A stretch of 64,000 nt of DNA from VAZQ01 sp963744275. GTDB lineage: Bacteria; Pseudomonadota; Alphaproteobacteria; Rhizobiales; Xanthobacteraceae. The stretch is from assembly GCA_963744275.1 (NCBI GenBank), contig CAVUSX010000021.1, forward strand, positions 806,001 to 870,000, given 5' to 3'. How positions within the stretch are numbered: position 1 is the stretch's first letter; every line of letters begins with the position of its first letter. The notes under the pieces were generated by a model. That model saw only the letters and a list, made by a program, of their open reading frames with translations. It did not search any database and was not told where the DNA came from. This document shows positions 20,421 through 29,628 of the stretch, piece by piece. The position numbers and the translations under genes were made by a program.

Positions 20421-21862
20421 TCGGCTCCTTCGACGCGGTGACGGCGGTCCTGTTGATCCCGATCGTGACCGCGGCGGTGCTGGTCGCGCTGCCCGGCTAC
20501 CGGCTGACCGCGCGGCTCAACGTGCTGGCGGCGCTCGCCACCTTCGTGTCGGCGCTGTCGCTGTTCTTCGTGCGGCCGGCGCCCGGCCCGTATCTGCTGA
20601 TCGACGATCTCAACAACGTGTTCATCGTTCTCACGACTTTCGTCGGCTTCACCACCAGCGTGTTCAGCGCGAGCTACATCAGCCATGAGATCGAGATCGG
20701 GCGCCTGACGCCTGCCCATCTGCGCTTCTATCACGCCATGTACCAGGTCCTGATGTTCGCCATGAACCTGGCGCTGGTCACCAACAATATCGGGGTGATG
20801 TGGGTGGCGATCGAGATCTCGACGCTCACCACCGTGATGATGGTCGGCATCTACCGCACCCACGAGGCGCTGGAGGCGGCGTGGAAATATTTCATCCTCG
20901 GCAGCGTCGGCATCGCGCTCGCGCTGTTCGGCACCATCCTGGTCTACATGGCGGCGCGCCCGGTGGTGGGCGAAGGGCTCGACGCCATGGTGTGGACCAC
21001 CCTGGTGGCGCAGGCGGCCGCCTTCGATCCCGCCTTGCTCAATGTCGCCTTCGTGTTCCTGCTGCTCGGCTACGGCACCAAGGTCGGGTTGGCGCCGCTG
21101 CACGCCTGGCTGCCCGATGCCCATGCGGAGGGCCCGACCCCGATCTCGGCGGTGCTGTCGGGCCTCCTGCTGAACGTCGCGCTCTATGCGCTGTTGCGCT
21201 TCAAGATGCTGCTGGCGGTCAATCCGCTGGCGCTGGCGCCCGGCCCGCTGATGGTGACGCTCGGGTTGATCTCGCTGGTGTTCTCGGCGTTCATGCTGTA
21301 CCGGCGGCGCGACATCAAGCGCATGTTCGCCTATTCGTCGATCGAGCATATGGGGATCATCACCTTCGCGTTCGGCATGGGCGGGCCGATCGCCAATTTC
21401 GCCGGCCTGTTGCACATGACCATGCATTCGCTGACCAAGTCGGCGATCTTCTATGCGGTCGGCCACATCGCCCAGGTCAAAGGCACCCAGAAGATCGCCG
21501 ACATGGGCGGGCTCACCGTCACCAACCCGGTGCTCGGCTGGGGCCTGGTGCTGGGCGTGGTCGCCATCGCGGGACTGCCGCCGCTCGGCATCTTCATGAG
21601 CGAGTTCCTGATCGTGAGCTCGACCTTCGCGCGTGCGCCGCTCTTGGCGGTGCCGCTGGTCGTCGGAATGCTGGTGGGCTTAGGCGCGCTGTTCCTGCGC
21701 TTGAACAATGTCGCGTTCGGCGAGCCGCGCGGCGAGAGCGCGCCCGCGCAGGCTTCCTTCGTGCCGATGTTCGCGCATTTGGGGCTGGTGCTCGCGGCCG
21801 GCATCTATCTGCCGCCGACGCTGGTGATCTGGTTCCAGAACGTCGCCAGGATATTGGGATAG
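20417..21862 (+). CDS. hyfF: HyfF-like membrane subunit (NuoN/antiporter family)
   Basis: A second antiporter-type proton channel of the membrane arm, 481 residues. Characteristic segments are NNIGVMWVAIEISTLTTVMM with the conserved glutamate, GYGTKVGLAPLHAWLPDAHA with the conserved lysine, and RRRDIKRMFAYSSIEHMGI. Fourteen or so hydrophobic helices are evident. The start overlaps the hyfE stop (ATGA), so the genes are coupled. The frame is intact. Confidence 0.93.
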   Translation: MIGSFDAVTAVLLIPIVTAAVLVALPGYRLTARLNVLAALATFVSALSLFFVRPAPGPYLLIDDLNNVFIVLTTFVGFTTSVFSASYISHEIEIGRLTPAHLRFYHAMYQVLMFAMNLALVTNNIGVMWVAIEISTLTTVMMVGIYRTHEALEAAWKYFILGSVGIALALFGTILVYMAARPVVGEGLDAMVWTTLVAQAAAFDPALLNVAFVFLLLGYGTKVGLAPLHAWLPDAHAEGPTPISAVLSGLLLNVALYALLRFKMLLAVNPLALAPGPLMVTLGLISLVFSAFMLYRRRDIKRMFAYSSIEHMGIITFAFGMGGPIANFAGLLHMTMHSLTKSAIFYAVGHIAQVKGTQKIADMGGLTVTNPVLGWGLVLGVVAIAGLPPLGIFMSEFLIVSSTFARAPLLAVPLVVGMLVGLGALFLRLNNVAFGEPRGESAPAQASFVPMFAHLGLVLAAGIYLPPTLVIWFQNVARILG

Positions 21863-21866
21863 GCGG

Positions 21867-23380
21867 ATGTCGCTGCTCATCGAGATCATCCAGGAGGGTC
21901 TGCGGGTCGAGGCGCATCGCCCCTGGCCGCGCGTGATCGTCAGCGCCAACACCTGGAATCTCGCGAGCGTCCGGCTGGCCGACGGGCATATGACGCTTCT
22001 GGGCCTGTGGGCGGACCGCGACACCGTCAGCATGGCGCTCCTGGACGAGGCAGCCGTTCGGCCTCGGCGTCATCACGTTCGCATGCCCGGATGGCCGCTT
22101 CCCCTCGGTCGGCGCGGTGCATGCGCCGGCGATTCGTCTGGAGCGCGCCGTGCGCGATCTCTACGGCCTGGAGCCGCAGGGCCTGCCCGACCAGCGGCCG
22201 TGGCTCGATCATGGGCGCTGGGAGGTGCAGCACCCGCTCGGCGCCGAGCCGAATGCGCTGCCAGCCGCGGCACCGTATGCATTCCTGCCGGTCGAAGGCG
22301 AGAGCCTGCACCAGATCCCGGTCGGGCCGGTGCATGCCGGGATCATCGAGCCGGGACATTTCCGGTTCACCGCCAATGGCGAGACGGTGGTGCGGCTCGA
22401 AGAGCGGCTGGGCTATGTCCACAAGGGGATCGATTCCCTCATGCTGGGAGCGGACCTCGAGCGCGGCGCGCGGCTGGCCGCGCGCACCTGCGGCGACAGC
22501 ACGGTCGCCTATGCGCTGGCGTTCGCGCATGCGGCCGAGGCGGCGCTCGCCATCACGGCTCCGCCGCGGGCCGCATGGCTGCGGGCCCTGATGGCCGAGC
22601 TCGAGCGCCTCGCCAATCATTTCGGCGATTTCGGCGCCATCTGCAACGATGCGTCGTTCTCGATCATGCATGCCCAAACCGGAATCCTGCGCGAGCGCAC
22701 GTTGCGGGCCGCGGCCGCCTGTTTCGGTCACCGGCTGATGATGGATGGCATCGTTCCGGGCGGCGTCGCCATCGATCTGGCCCCCGACGGGGCCGCGCAG
22801 ATCGCGCACCTCATCGCCGAGATCGACCGCGTCTTCCCCCGGCTGGTGGAACTCTATGACAACACCGCTTCGCTGCAGGATCGCACGGTCGCGAGCGGCA
22901 TTCTCAAGCCTGCGCTCGCCCGCCGGTTCGGGGCCGGCGGCATTCGTGGGCCGCGCCTCGGGCCGTGCCTTCGATGCGCGGCGGGCGATCAGATATCCGC
23001 CCTACGATACGCTCGCGTTCGATGTGCCGATGCTCGAGGCCGGCGACGTCAATGCGCGCGTCTGGATCCGGATTCGAGAGATCGAGCAGAGCCTCGGCTT
23101 GATCAAGCAAATTCTGGCCGGTCTGCCGGCGGGGCCGCTGCGCACGCGGGCCGAGCCTGAGAAGGCGTGCGAAGGCCTCGGCTTCGCCGAAGGATTCCGC
23201 GGCGAGATCCTGGCCTGGCTGCGGCTGGGCGACGACGGCCGCATCGCGCGCTGTCATCTGCGCGACCCGTCCTGGTTCCAATGGCCGTTGCTGGAGGCCG
23301 CCATCGAAGGCAACATCGTGGCGGACTTTCCGCTCTGCAACAAATCGTTCAATTGCTCGTATTCGGGACATGATCTCTGA
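21867..23380 (+). CDS. hyfG: Hydrogenase-4-like large subunit (HyfG/HycE family) without a full NiFe site; two frameshifts
   Basis: This is the NuoCD-like large subunit. It starts MSLLIEIIQEGLRVEAHRPW. An extra G near 22050 and an extra base near 22940 break the frame; between and after them the reading resumes GVITFACPDGRFPSVGAVHA and FVGRASGRAFDARRAIRYPP. True NiFe hydrogenases bind the metal with two CxxC pairs. Here the first is ARTCGDSTVAYA (one cysteine, then Ser, and Tyr where His is usual) and the second is KSFNCSYSGHDL (one cysteine, then Ser). Each pair has therefore lost one cysteine. The protein likely has a redox or coupling role without NiFe catalysis, as proposed for energy-converting hydrogenase-related (Ehr) complexes. 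Confidence 0.85.
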
Positions 23381-23896
23381 TGGCGTAGAACTCCTCGGTC
23401 GAAAGCCTGCTGAAGCGCCCGCTCACCGAACCCTCGCCGGGGCCGGACGAAGCGGCGCTGCAAGAGCTCGCGGCGGGCGTGGAACGGGCGGCGCGCCGCA
23501 GGCTCGGCCGCAGCCTGTCGATCCGCGCGGTCGATGCCGGCTCCTGCAACGGCTGCGAGCTGGAGATCCACGCGCTCGGCAACGCGTTTTACGATCTGGA
23601 GCGCTTCGGGTTGCGGTTCGTGGCTTCGCCACGCCACGCCGACGTGCTCCTGGTGACCGGGCCGGTGACCAAGAACATGCGCGAAGCACTGCAACGCACC
23701 TACGAGGCGACCCCGGATCCAAAATGGGTGGTCGCGGTCGGCGATTGCGCGGTCGACGGCGGGATTTTTTCCGGCAGCTACGCAGTTGTGGGCGGGGTCC
23801 ACGACGTGCGTGCCGGTCGACCTGCATATTCGCGGCTGCCCGCCGAGCCCCACCCAATTGCTCAAGGGGCTGCTGGCTCTGCTTGAGCCGCGATGA
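23380..23896 (+). CDS. hyfI: Hydrogenase-4-like small subunit (HyfI/NuoB family); start interrupted, one frameshift
   Basis: NuoB-type subunits carry one [4Fe-4S] cluster next to the large subunit. The core reads LGRSLSIRAVDAGSCNGCEL, then VTGPVTKNMREAL and VVAVGDCAVDGG. An extra C near 23808 breaks the frame; removing it gives VPVDLHIRGCPPSPTQLLKG and a stop at 23894-23896, which restores the last cluster cysteine. Cluster ligands CNGC, GDC and RGCPP are then all present. The ATG at 23380 overlaps the hyfG stop but has TAG as third codon; a GTG at 23479 is the next clear start, although the sequence in between (VESLLKRPLTEPSPGPDE) looks coding. The start is therefore unresolved. Confidence 0.8.
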
Positions 23897-24380
23897 GAGG
23901 CGCTGCGGGTCGGCATCGCCACGACCAAACAAAAATGCATGGCTCGGGGGCGCCGGCTTATTGATAATACAATTCGAGAACAATGGATCGGCGTCTTGGT
24001 GGCCTCGAAGCCATGCAGCGCCCGCGGGGCTGGCGAATTTGCGCGCTCGTAGGGCGCAATCGCTTTATTGCGCCGATCGGTCGCGCCGCGCCCGGCACCT
24101 CTAGGTTCGGGCCCAAGCGGCGGCGCCAAGCGGCGCAATAAAGCGATTGCGCCCTACGACCCACACTGCGGGAGTTTCAATTTCGCGAATAGCGCGAAGC
24201 GCATGCGATTCGTCAATATAAGAAATGAAACGGCTGCGTCACTTTGATTGGAAGCGGGCGCTTGATCACCCGCCTGACGTGTCCCGATCGGCGAGTCCAC
24301 GGACCACCGGGATCGCACATTTCTCGGTCAAAATAATGTGCTAGGCTGCCGCCACTTGGTTCTCGGCCTGGGAGACGAAC
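23897..24380. other. Intergenic stretch of about 480 bases between hyfI and the MmgE/PrpD gene
   Basis: No convincing gene is seen on either strand. It holds the large inverted repeat at 24048-24158 and, from about 24175 on, a locally AT-richer stretch that could contain the promoter of the following gene. The ribosome binding site of that gene (GGGAG, 24370-24374) is at its right end. Confidence 0.6.
24048..24158. repeat. Perfect 28-bp inverted repeat with nested hairpins
   Basis: The arm at 24048-24075 (beginning cgtagggcgcaatcgc) is the exact reverse complement of the arm at 24131-24158 (ending gcgattgcgccctacg). Each arm is itself a hairpin: ggcgcaat and attgcgcc form an 8-bp stem around cgcttt. 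The 55-base centre is GC-rich and non-coding. The layout is that of a REP/MITE-like palindromic unit pair. No transposase gene is adjacent. Confidence 0.85.
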
Positions 24381-25843
24381 TTGCAGCGGCGCGAATTCAT
24401 CACCCTGCTCGGCGGCGCGGCAGCCGGGCTATCGCCGGCCTGGCCGAGCCCGCCCGCACGCGCGCAAACCGCGAAAGGCGGGGCCGCGGGCCGACGGTGG
24501 CGGAGGATATCGCGCACTGGCTGGTGGCGCTGCGTTACGAAGACGTGCCCGCCGATGTGATCGCGCGCGCCAAGCGGGTGCTGCTCGACACGCTCGGCTG
24601 CGCGCTCGGCGCCATCGGGGCCGCGCCGGTTGAGGCGGCGCAGCGGGTGGTCGCGCTGCAGGGGGGAAATCCGCAGGCCACGATCTTAGGCGTAGGCCGC
24701 AAGGCTGCGTGCGATCAAGCCGCCTTCCTGAACGGCATGGCGCTGCGCTATTTCGACTATAACGACTACGTTGCTCTCGGCCGGCCCAACCATGCGAGCA
24801 TCAACGTGGCGCCGGCGCTCGCGGTGGCCGAGATGCAGGGCTTAAGCGGGCAGGCTCTCCTTCTGGGCCTCGTCGCCGGCTACGAGCTGGAAGTGCGGCT
24901 GCGCGACGCCATCGCGTCCAAGCGGCGGGAGGGCTGGGACGATACCTCGATCGAGGCGCAATATGCCGCCGCCGCGACCGCCGGAAAGCTCCTGCAGCTG
25001 GACGAGGTGAAGCTCGCCAATGCCTTGGCGATCGCGGGCAGCAACGCCAACACCCTGGCGGAGGTCCGCCGCGGCGCCGAGCTGACACCCGCCAAGGGAG
25101 CGGCGGAGCCGATGGCGGCGCGCAACGGCGTGTTTGCCGCGCTGCTCGCCCGCGCCGGACTCACCTATCCGCTGACCATCTTCGAGGGCGAGAACGGATT
25201 TGCCAAGATGGTCTCCGGACCGCTCGACGAGACGATCCTGCGCCGACGCTCGGGCGAGTTCCAAATCCTGAAGAGCTGCATCAAGCTGTGGCCCTGCGTG
25301 GGCACCGCCCAGGCGCCGATCGCCGCCGCGCTGGAGATATACAAGCAACAACCGCGCGCCGAGGAGATAGCGACCATCACGGTGGCGCTGAGCGATTTCG
25401 GCTACCGGCAGCAAATCGCCTATCCGGAAGAGATCAGCACCCGTGAGCACGCCGATCACAGCATTCCTTATCTGGTGGCGAGGGCTTTGCTCGACGGCGA
25501 CGTCAGGGTGACGGACTTCGAGGAAAGCCGTTTCAAGGATCCTGCCGCGCTGGCGCTCAAGCGAAAGTTGGCGGTTCGGCCCGAGGCCGCGCTCTCGAAT
25601 GAGAATCTGGGCGCCAACATCGAGGTGACATTGCGGAACGGCAGCGTGCTCACCGCGAACGTCCCGATCCCTCCGGGCAATATGTTGAATCCGGCCGGCG
25701 ATGCCGAGCTCACGCGGAAATTCCTGGCTCTTTCGGAGAACGTTCTGGGCAGAGCGCGCGCCCAAAGGGCGATCGAGACCATTCTCAGCGTCGATACGAT
25801 GCCCGATCTCGGAGCCCTGCTGAATTCGCTGGCGCCGGCCTGA
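24381..25843 (+). CDS. MmgE/PrpD family protein with a Tat-like leader; one frameshift
   Basis: MmgE/PrpD proteins include 2-methylcitrate dehydratase and related hydratases or decarboxylases. From VAEDIAHWLVALRYEDVPAD on the product follows the family, with LLDTLGCALGAIG, FDYNDYVALGRPNHASINV, and IKLWPCVGTAQAPIAAALEI, here cited by short segments. Upstream in another frame, a TTG at 24381 with GGGAG about seven bases before it starts LQRREFITLLGGAAAG, a twin-arginine-like leader; one missing base near 24450-24490 would join it to the body. A Tat-type leader is unusual for this normally cytoplasmic family. The substrate cannot be inferred: no prpBC or citramalate gene lies nearby. The open frame alone could also be read from 24338, but that N-terminus is unlike the family. 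Confidence 0.8.
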
Positions 25844-26079
25844 CCCGATCGGGTCGCACCGCTGCGGCCCCGGATGGCGGCCCGACCTCGGCACCGGCAA
25901 GCCGCTGTTCACAGGCATTTAACCTTAATCCCCTCATAGTTTCTCCTAGCGTCCGCTGCAGTCGCGGGCCGGGATGGGGTGGGGACCGGGGAATCAATTC
26001 AAGATAGTTCGACCGATCAAGGCCAGCCCGCGGGGTCGGCATGCGCGACCCGCAACGGCGTGCAGGCCATCGCGTTCGC

Positions 26080-26108
26080 GTAGCGTAAACAGTTAAAGTA
26101 GCGTAAAC
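26080..26108 (+). promoter_or_regulatory. Two 11-bp direct repeats (gtagcgtaaac) just before the DUF2778 gene
   Basis: The word gtagcgtaaac occurs at 26080-26090 and again at 26098-26108, one base before the ATG at 26110. The 18-base period is not quite two helical turns. It could be a regulator site or a small duplication. No ribosome binding site of the usual type is seen, so the repeat may affect initiation. Confidence 0.35.
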
Positions 26109-26109
26109 G

Positions 26110-27114
26110 ATGACGGATACGACCGCGGCGCTGTATGGCGTCAACGCTTTCGACGACCAGATTTTTTCGTTGCGCGAAGGTCGCCGGGTCATTCGCTCTG
26201 TTTTCGATGGCACTGTCATCGGCATCGGGGCCGCCGCCGCCGTCTGTGCGCTCATCGGGACCATCGCCTGGGCGGCGCTGTGGATCATCAGCACCGCTCT
26301 TTCCGCCCATCCCCATCTCGATGCGAGAGGGCTGATGGGCCCGGCCGCGATCGCTCTCGCCGACCCCCATCTTGTGTTCGCCAGCGCGGCCGACCTTACC
26401 GGATCGGCCGAGACCGCGGGCGATCCGGCCGATGCCGCGACCTTTCAAGGCAAATGGTCGCTCGGCACGGTGCCGGCTTCCGTGCGCAAGGTCGTCGTGG
26501 AGCTGTTCCGGCAGGCTCCGGTCGAGCCCGAGAGCGCCGTAGCGGCGCTGCCCCCGGTCGCGCCCGCGGCCCGGCCGGTGGCGGCCGCCACGCAGGTCGC
26601 GGCGGCCACGCCTGAAAAGCGCGTCGCGCCGGAGCAGGCCCACAACAAATCGGTGCCGCTGCCCGATCCCGACAGCCGGACCGCGGTTTATGACATCTCC
26701 GCGCATACCGTCTACCTGCCGGGCGGGGAACGGCTGGAGGCGCATTCGGGGCTGGGCGAAATGTTGGACAATCCCCGCTACGTCAATGCCAAGGATCGCG
26801 GGCCGACACCGCCGAATGTCTATGATCTCGCGCTGCGCGGGGAGCTCTTCCACGAGGTACGGGCGATAAGGCTCAATCCGGTCGGGGGCGACAGCATGTT
26901 CGGCCGCGACGGCATCCTGGCGCATTCCTACATGCTGGGCCCCAATGGCCAGTCGAACGGATGCGTGTCCTTCAAGGATTACCCCGCCTTCCTGCACGCG
27001 TATCTCAAGGGTGAGGTCGATCGCCTGGTCGTGGTGCCGCATCTGGGGAGCACGCCCTGGCGCACCGCCAGCGCCCGCGCACCGGCCCGCGGTGACGCGA
27101 GCAAAAATCCATAA
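26110..27114 (+). CDS. DUF2778 (Tlde1-like) domain protein with one membrane anchor
   Basis: The 334-residue product has a cytoplasmic N-terminus, a membrane helix at about residues 35-62 (VIGIGAAAAVCALIGTIAWA), an Ala/Pro/Val-rich linker to about residue 185, and a C-terminal DUF2778 domain. That domain contains the L,D-transpeptidase-like signature ILAHSYMLGPNGQSNGCVSF with His near residue 272 and Cys near residue 285. Tlde1 proteins of this family cut or exchange peptidoglycan peptides as secreted effectors; anchored rhizobial members are uncharacterised. The catalytic part should face the periplasm. No type VI secretion gene is seen in the window, so a housekeeping cell-wall role is more likely here than an effector role. 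Confidence 0.75.
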   Translation: MTDTTAALYGVNAFDDQIFSLREGRRVIRSVFDGTVIGIGAAAAVCALIGTIAWAALWIISTALSAHPHLDARGLMGPAAIALADPHLVFASAADLTGSAETAGDPADAATFQGKWSLGTVPASVRKVVVELFRQAPVEPESAVAALPPVAPAARPVAAATQVAAATPEKRVAPEQAHNKSVPLPDPDSRTAVYDISAHTVYLPGGERLEAHSGLGEMLDNPRYVNAKDRGPTPPNVYDLALRGELFHEVRAIRLNPVGGDSMFGRDGILAHSYMLGPNGQSNGCVSFKDYPAFLHAYLKGEVDRLVVVPHLGSTPWRTASARAPARGDASKNP

Positions 27115-27271
27115 TCGCCGCGTATGACGGCGCTGGGGTTCTTACCAAGGCCCCTCCCCGGACTCGGGCGTGCCATTGCCGTCATGGATATGGCGTGTCA
27201 CAATTATTGTGGTTGCTTCTGTGTGTCCGGGGCGCGAAGCGCGACAGCCCCATATGAACAAGGACACTTTG

Positions 27272-28121
27272 ATGCCTCATCGGAGCTTGATCGCTCCCAT
27301 CGTGCTGGCAGCGGCGCTGTGCATCATTGTTGCCGACGCCCGCGCCGATGATGCGCTCTATCCGACATGGTCCGGCGGCTGGACCCGCGTGCGCGACGGC
27401 AAGCACGGCAATTGGGATCCGCAGAAGCCCCGAGGACTGGAGCCAGCAGGCCCCGCTGACGCCGGAGTATCTCGCCCGCTACAAGCGGAACCTGGCCGAC
27501 CAGGAGCACGGAGGACAGGGCGAGAACGCCGGCTATCGTTGCCTGCCCCATGGCATGCCGCGCATCATGAACGGGGATCATCCGCTTTTCTTCGCCGTCA
27601 CGCCGGAGACGACCTACATCATGCGCGACATCACCGACCAGTTCCGGCGTATATATACCGACGGTCGCGATTGGCCGGCGCGTCTGCAGCATTCCGCGAA
27701 CGGCTATTCGATCGGGCGCTGGCTCGACCAGGACGGCGGCGGTCGCTACGACACGCTGGTCATCGAGACGCGCGGCGTGAAGAATCCCCACAGCTACGAC
27801 AGCAGCGGCATTCCGTTCCATGAGGACGAAGCCGCGGTGATCAAGGAGCGACTCTTCATCGACAGAGCCGATCCGCAGGCCATGCTGGACGAGGTCACCG
27901 TGATCGACCACGCGCTGACCCGGCCGTGGACGGTGACGCGGACCTATCGTCGGGTGCCTGATCCCAAATGGGTCGAGTACATCTGCGCGGAGGACAACCA
28001 TCACGTCGTCATCGGCAAGGAGGACTATCTGGTGAGCGCGGACGGTTTGCTGATGCCGGCCAGAAAGGATCAGAAGCCGCCCGATCTGCGCAATTTCGAT
28101 CTGTTGAACGAGCAACGCTGA
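27272..28121 (+). CDS. Exported protein of unknown function, first of a tandem pair; one frameshift
   Basis: The ATG at 27272 has AGGA seven bases upstream. The product begins with a signal peptide (LIAPIVLAAALCIIVADARA) followed by DDALYPTWSGGWTRV. An extra C near 27428 breaks the frame; it resumes PEDWSQQAPLTPEYLARYKR. The rest is about 230 residues with CLPHGMPRIMN, YSIGRWLDQDGGGRYDTLVI, TRGVKNPHSYDSSGIPFHED, and DEVTVIDHALTRPWTVTRTY. The neighbouring gene at 28212 is a clear paralogue across the whole length. I do not recognise an enzymatic motif. Similar secreted proteins of this length are found annotated as hypothetical in rhizobia. Confidence 0.7.
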
Positions 28122-28211
28122 ACAAGAAGCGGCTTGCCGGCGACCGGCGCGCACGCTTCGCACCACAACGCCGCAAGAGCCCGACGGGCCACCAAGAGAG
28201 GGAGGACAAGG

Positions 28212-29021
28212 ATGCTTTACCGAAGCTCGATCCGCGCCATCGCGCTCGTGGGCGCGCTCTGCATCACCATGGGGGGCGCCTTCGCCTGGGACGATTCGAA
28301 ATACCCCGACTTCAGCGGCCAGTATCGTCCGATCGGCGGACCCGGCCGCTTCGCCCGCGACCAGAAGCCGCCGCTCACCGCGGAGTACCAGGCCGTCTTC
28401 GACAAGACCAGGCCCGTAGGCGCACAGGGTACCGGCAACATGACGTATCTATGCTTCTCACCCGGCATGCCGCGCGTCACCAACGGCTACGGCGAGATGG
28501 AATTCGTCATCGCCCCCACGACGTTCCATATTCTGGTCGACCACATCTACGACAATCGCCGTATCTTCACCGACGGGCGCCCTTGGCCGGAGCCCTTGAT
28601 ACCGACCCTGCTCGGCTATTCCATCGGGCGCTGGGTCGATACGGAGGGGGACGGCAATTACCACATGCTCGAGGTCGAGACCCGCGGCCTGCGCGGTCCG
28701 CGCGTCTTCGATGCCAGCGGCATTCCGCTGCATCAGGACAACCAGACGATCATCAAGGAGAAGTTCTACAAGGACGCCAAGGATCCCAACATCGTGCATG
28801 ACGAGGTCACCGTGATCGACAACGCCCTCGCGCATCCGTGGACGGTGGTCAAGAACTACCAACGCGACCCGTCTCCGCGTCCGATCTGGAACGAAGAGAA
28901 TTGTCCGGAAACCAACAATCACATCCGCTTCGGGGGCCACGACTACATGGTGAGCGGCGACGGCTTCCTGATGCCGACCGAGAAGGGGCAGAAGGCTCCG
29001 GATCTGAAATATTTCAAGTAG
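28212..29021 (+). CDS. Exported protein of unknown function, second of the tandem pair
   Basis: This 269-residue paralogue of the preceding gene is intact. It has a signal peptide ending near GGAFA, then WDDSKYPDFSGQYRPIGGPG. Blocks shared with the first copy are PGMPRVTNGYGEM, YSIGRWVDTEGDGNYHMLEV, ASGIPLHQDNQTIIKEKFY, DEVTVIDNALAHPWTVVKNY and a C-terminal VSGDGFLMPTEKGQKAPDLK. The ribosome binding site is strong (gagggaggacaagg before the ATG). Conserved aromatic, acidic and glycine residues suggest a beta-rich binding fold, but this is a guess. The two genes are 90 bases apart and are likely co-transcribed. Confidence 0.75.
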   Translation: MLYRSSIRAIALVGALCITMGGAFAWDDSKYPDFSGQYRPIGGPGRFARDQKPPLTAEYQAVFDKTRPVGAQGTGNMTYLCFSPGMPRVTNGYGEMEFVIAPTTFHILVDHIYDNRRIFTDGRPWPEPLIPTLLGYSIGRWVDTEGDGNYHMLEVETRGLRGPRVFDASGIPLHQDNQTIIKEKFYKDAKDPNIVHDEVTVIDNALAHPWTVVKNYQRDPSPRPIWNEENCPETNNHIRFGGHDYMVSGDGFLMPTEKGQKAPDLKYFK

Positions 29022-29080
29022 GACGACGCCCGCGCCGTGCTTGACGCAATCAAGCGCGGTCGGGTTTCCCGGCCAAAGCC

Positions 29081-29102
29081 GCCGGGCCGATTTCGGCCCG
29101 GC
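29081..29102. terminator. Hairpin after the exported-protein pair
   Basis: gccgggccga and tcggcccggc form a perfect 10-bp stem around two T bases. There is no T-tract behind it on either strand, so it is a weak candidate for a terminator shared by the two convergent genes. Confidence 0.4.
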
Positions 29103-29104
29103 GC

Positions 29105-29419
29105 CTAAGCGGGCTCGCCGTTAACGCAGCCTGTTGCGGCGCTCAACTCCACCGTAACCGGCGGCGCCTTCACCGGCTCGTCCTGGATCACGCGCCCCGG
29201 CGAAACGTTGGACCACGCCAACCGGAGATGGCTTCTTTGGTATGGCGCGCATCGCAACGTATCGTTTGATTGAGGCGCCGCCGGATAGGCGCGGGCCAGG
29301 ATGGTATCCACGGTCTCACGGAGCTTCATGTAAGGAAGCGCTCCGCCGGAGATTTCTCGTTCGCCGGAAAGCTTTGCGACCGCCCAATTGCGTACTTGCT
29401 CAAGATCAGCGCGACTCAT
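29105..29419 (-). CDS. Small hypothetical protein of a rhizobial family
   Basis: The ATG at 29419 gives 104 residues starting MSRADLEQVRNWAVAKLSGE. This resembles small rhizobial proteins that start with a short helical segment of the type 'LEQ.R.WA..K' followed by YMKLRETVDTILA. The C-terminal half (from about residue 50) is low in known motifs. The frame is open upstream to 29494, but the extension is arginine-rich and not family-like. Function is unknown. It is convergent with the exported-protein pair. Confidence 0.5.
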   Translation of the reverse strand: MSRADLEQVRNWAVAKLSGEREISGGALPYMKLRETVDTILARAYPAAPQSNDTLRCAPYQRSHLRLAWSNVSPGRVIQDEPVKAPPVTVELSAATGCVNGEPA

Positions 29420-29628
29420 GCGCTCATGATCGACCGATGCGGTTAAGAAACAGTTCGGGCCGAGCCTCTTCGGCCCCAAACGCGGCGGCCGCACACCGTC
29501 GATCGAGGAAGGGCCCGGCGGCCGGCCGGCGCAAGACGATGGGCTGCCGGCGGAACGAAAATCGGTCGTCAGGCCGCCGCGACCATGATACGCAGGCCCA
29601 TAAGCCTTCGGCAGCTTCGAGCAGGGCG

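Noticed and set aside
16792..23896. An active hydrogen-evolving formate hydrogenlyase
   Set aside because: The large subunit lacks half of the NiFe ligands, and no formate dehydrogenase or hyp genes are in the window.
26110..27114. A type VI secretion effector, because of the DUF2778/Tlde1 domain
   Set aside because: The protein has its own membrane anchor and no secretion or immunity gene lies nearby.
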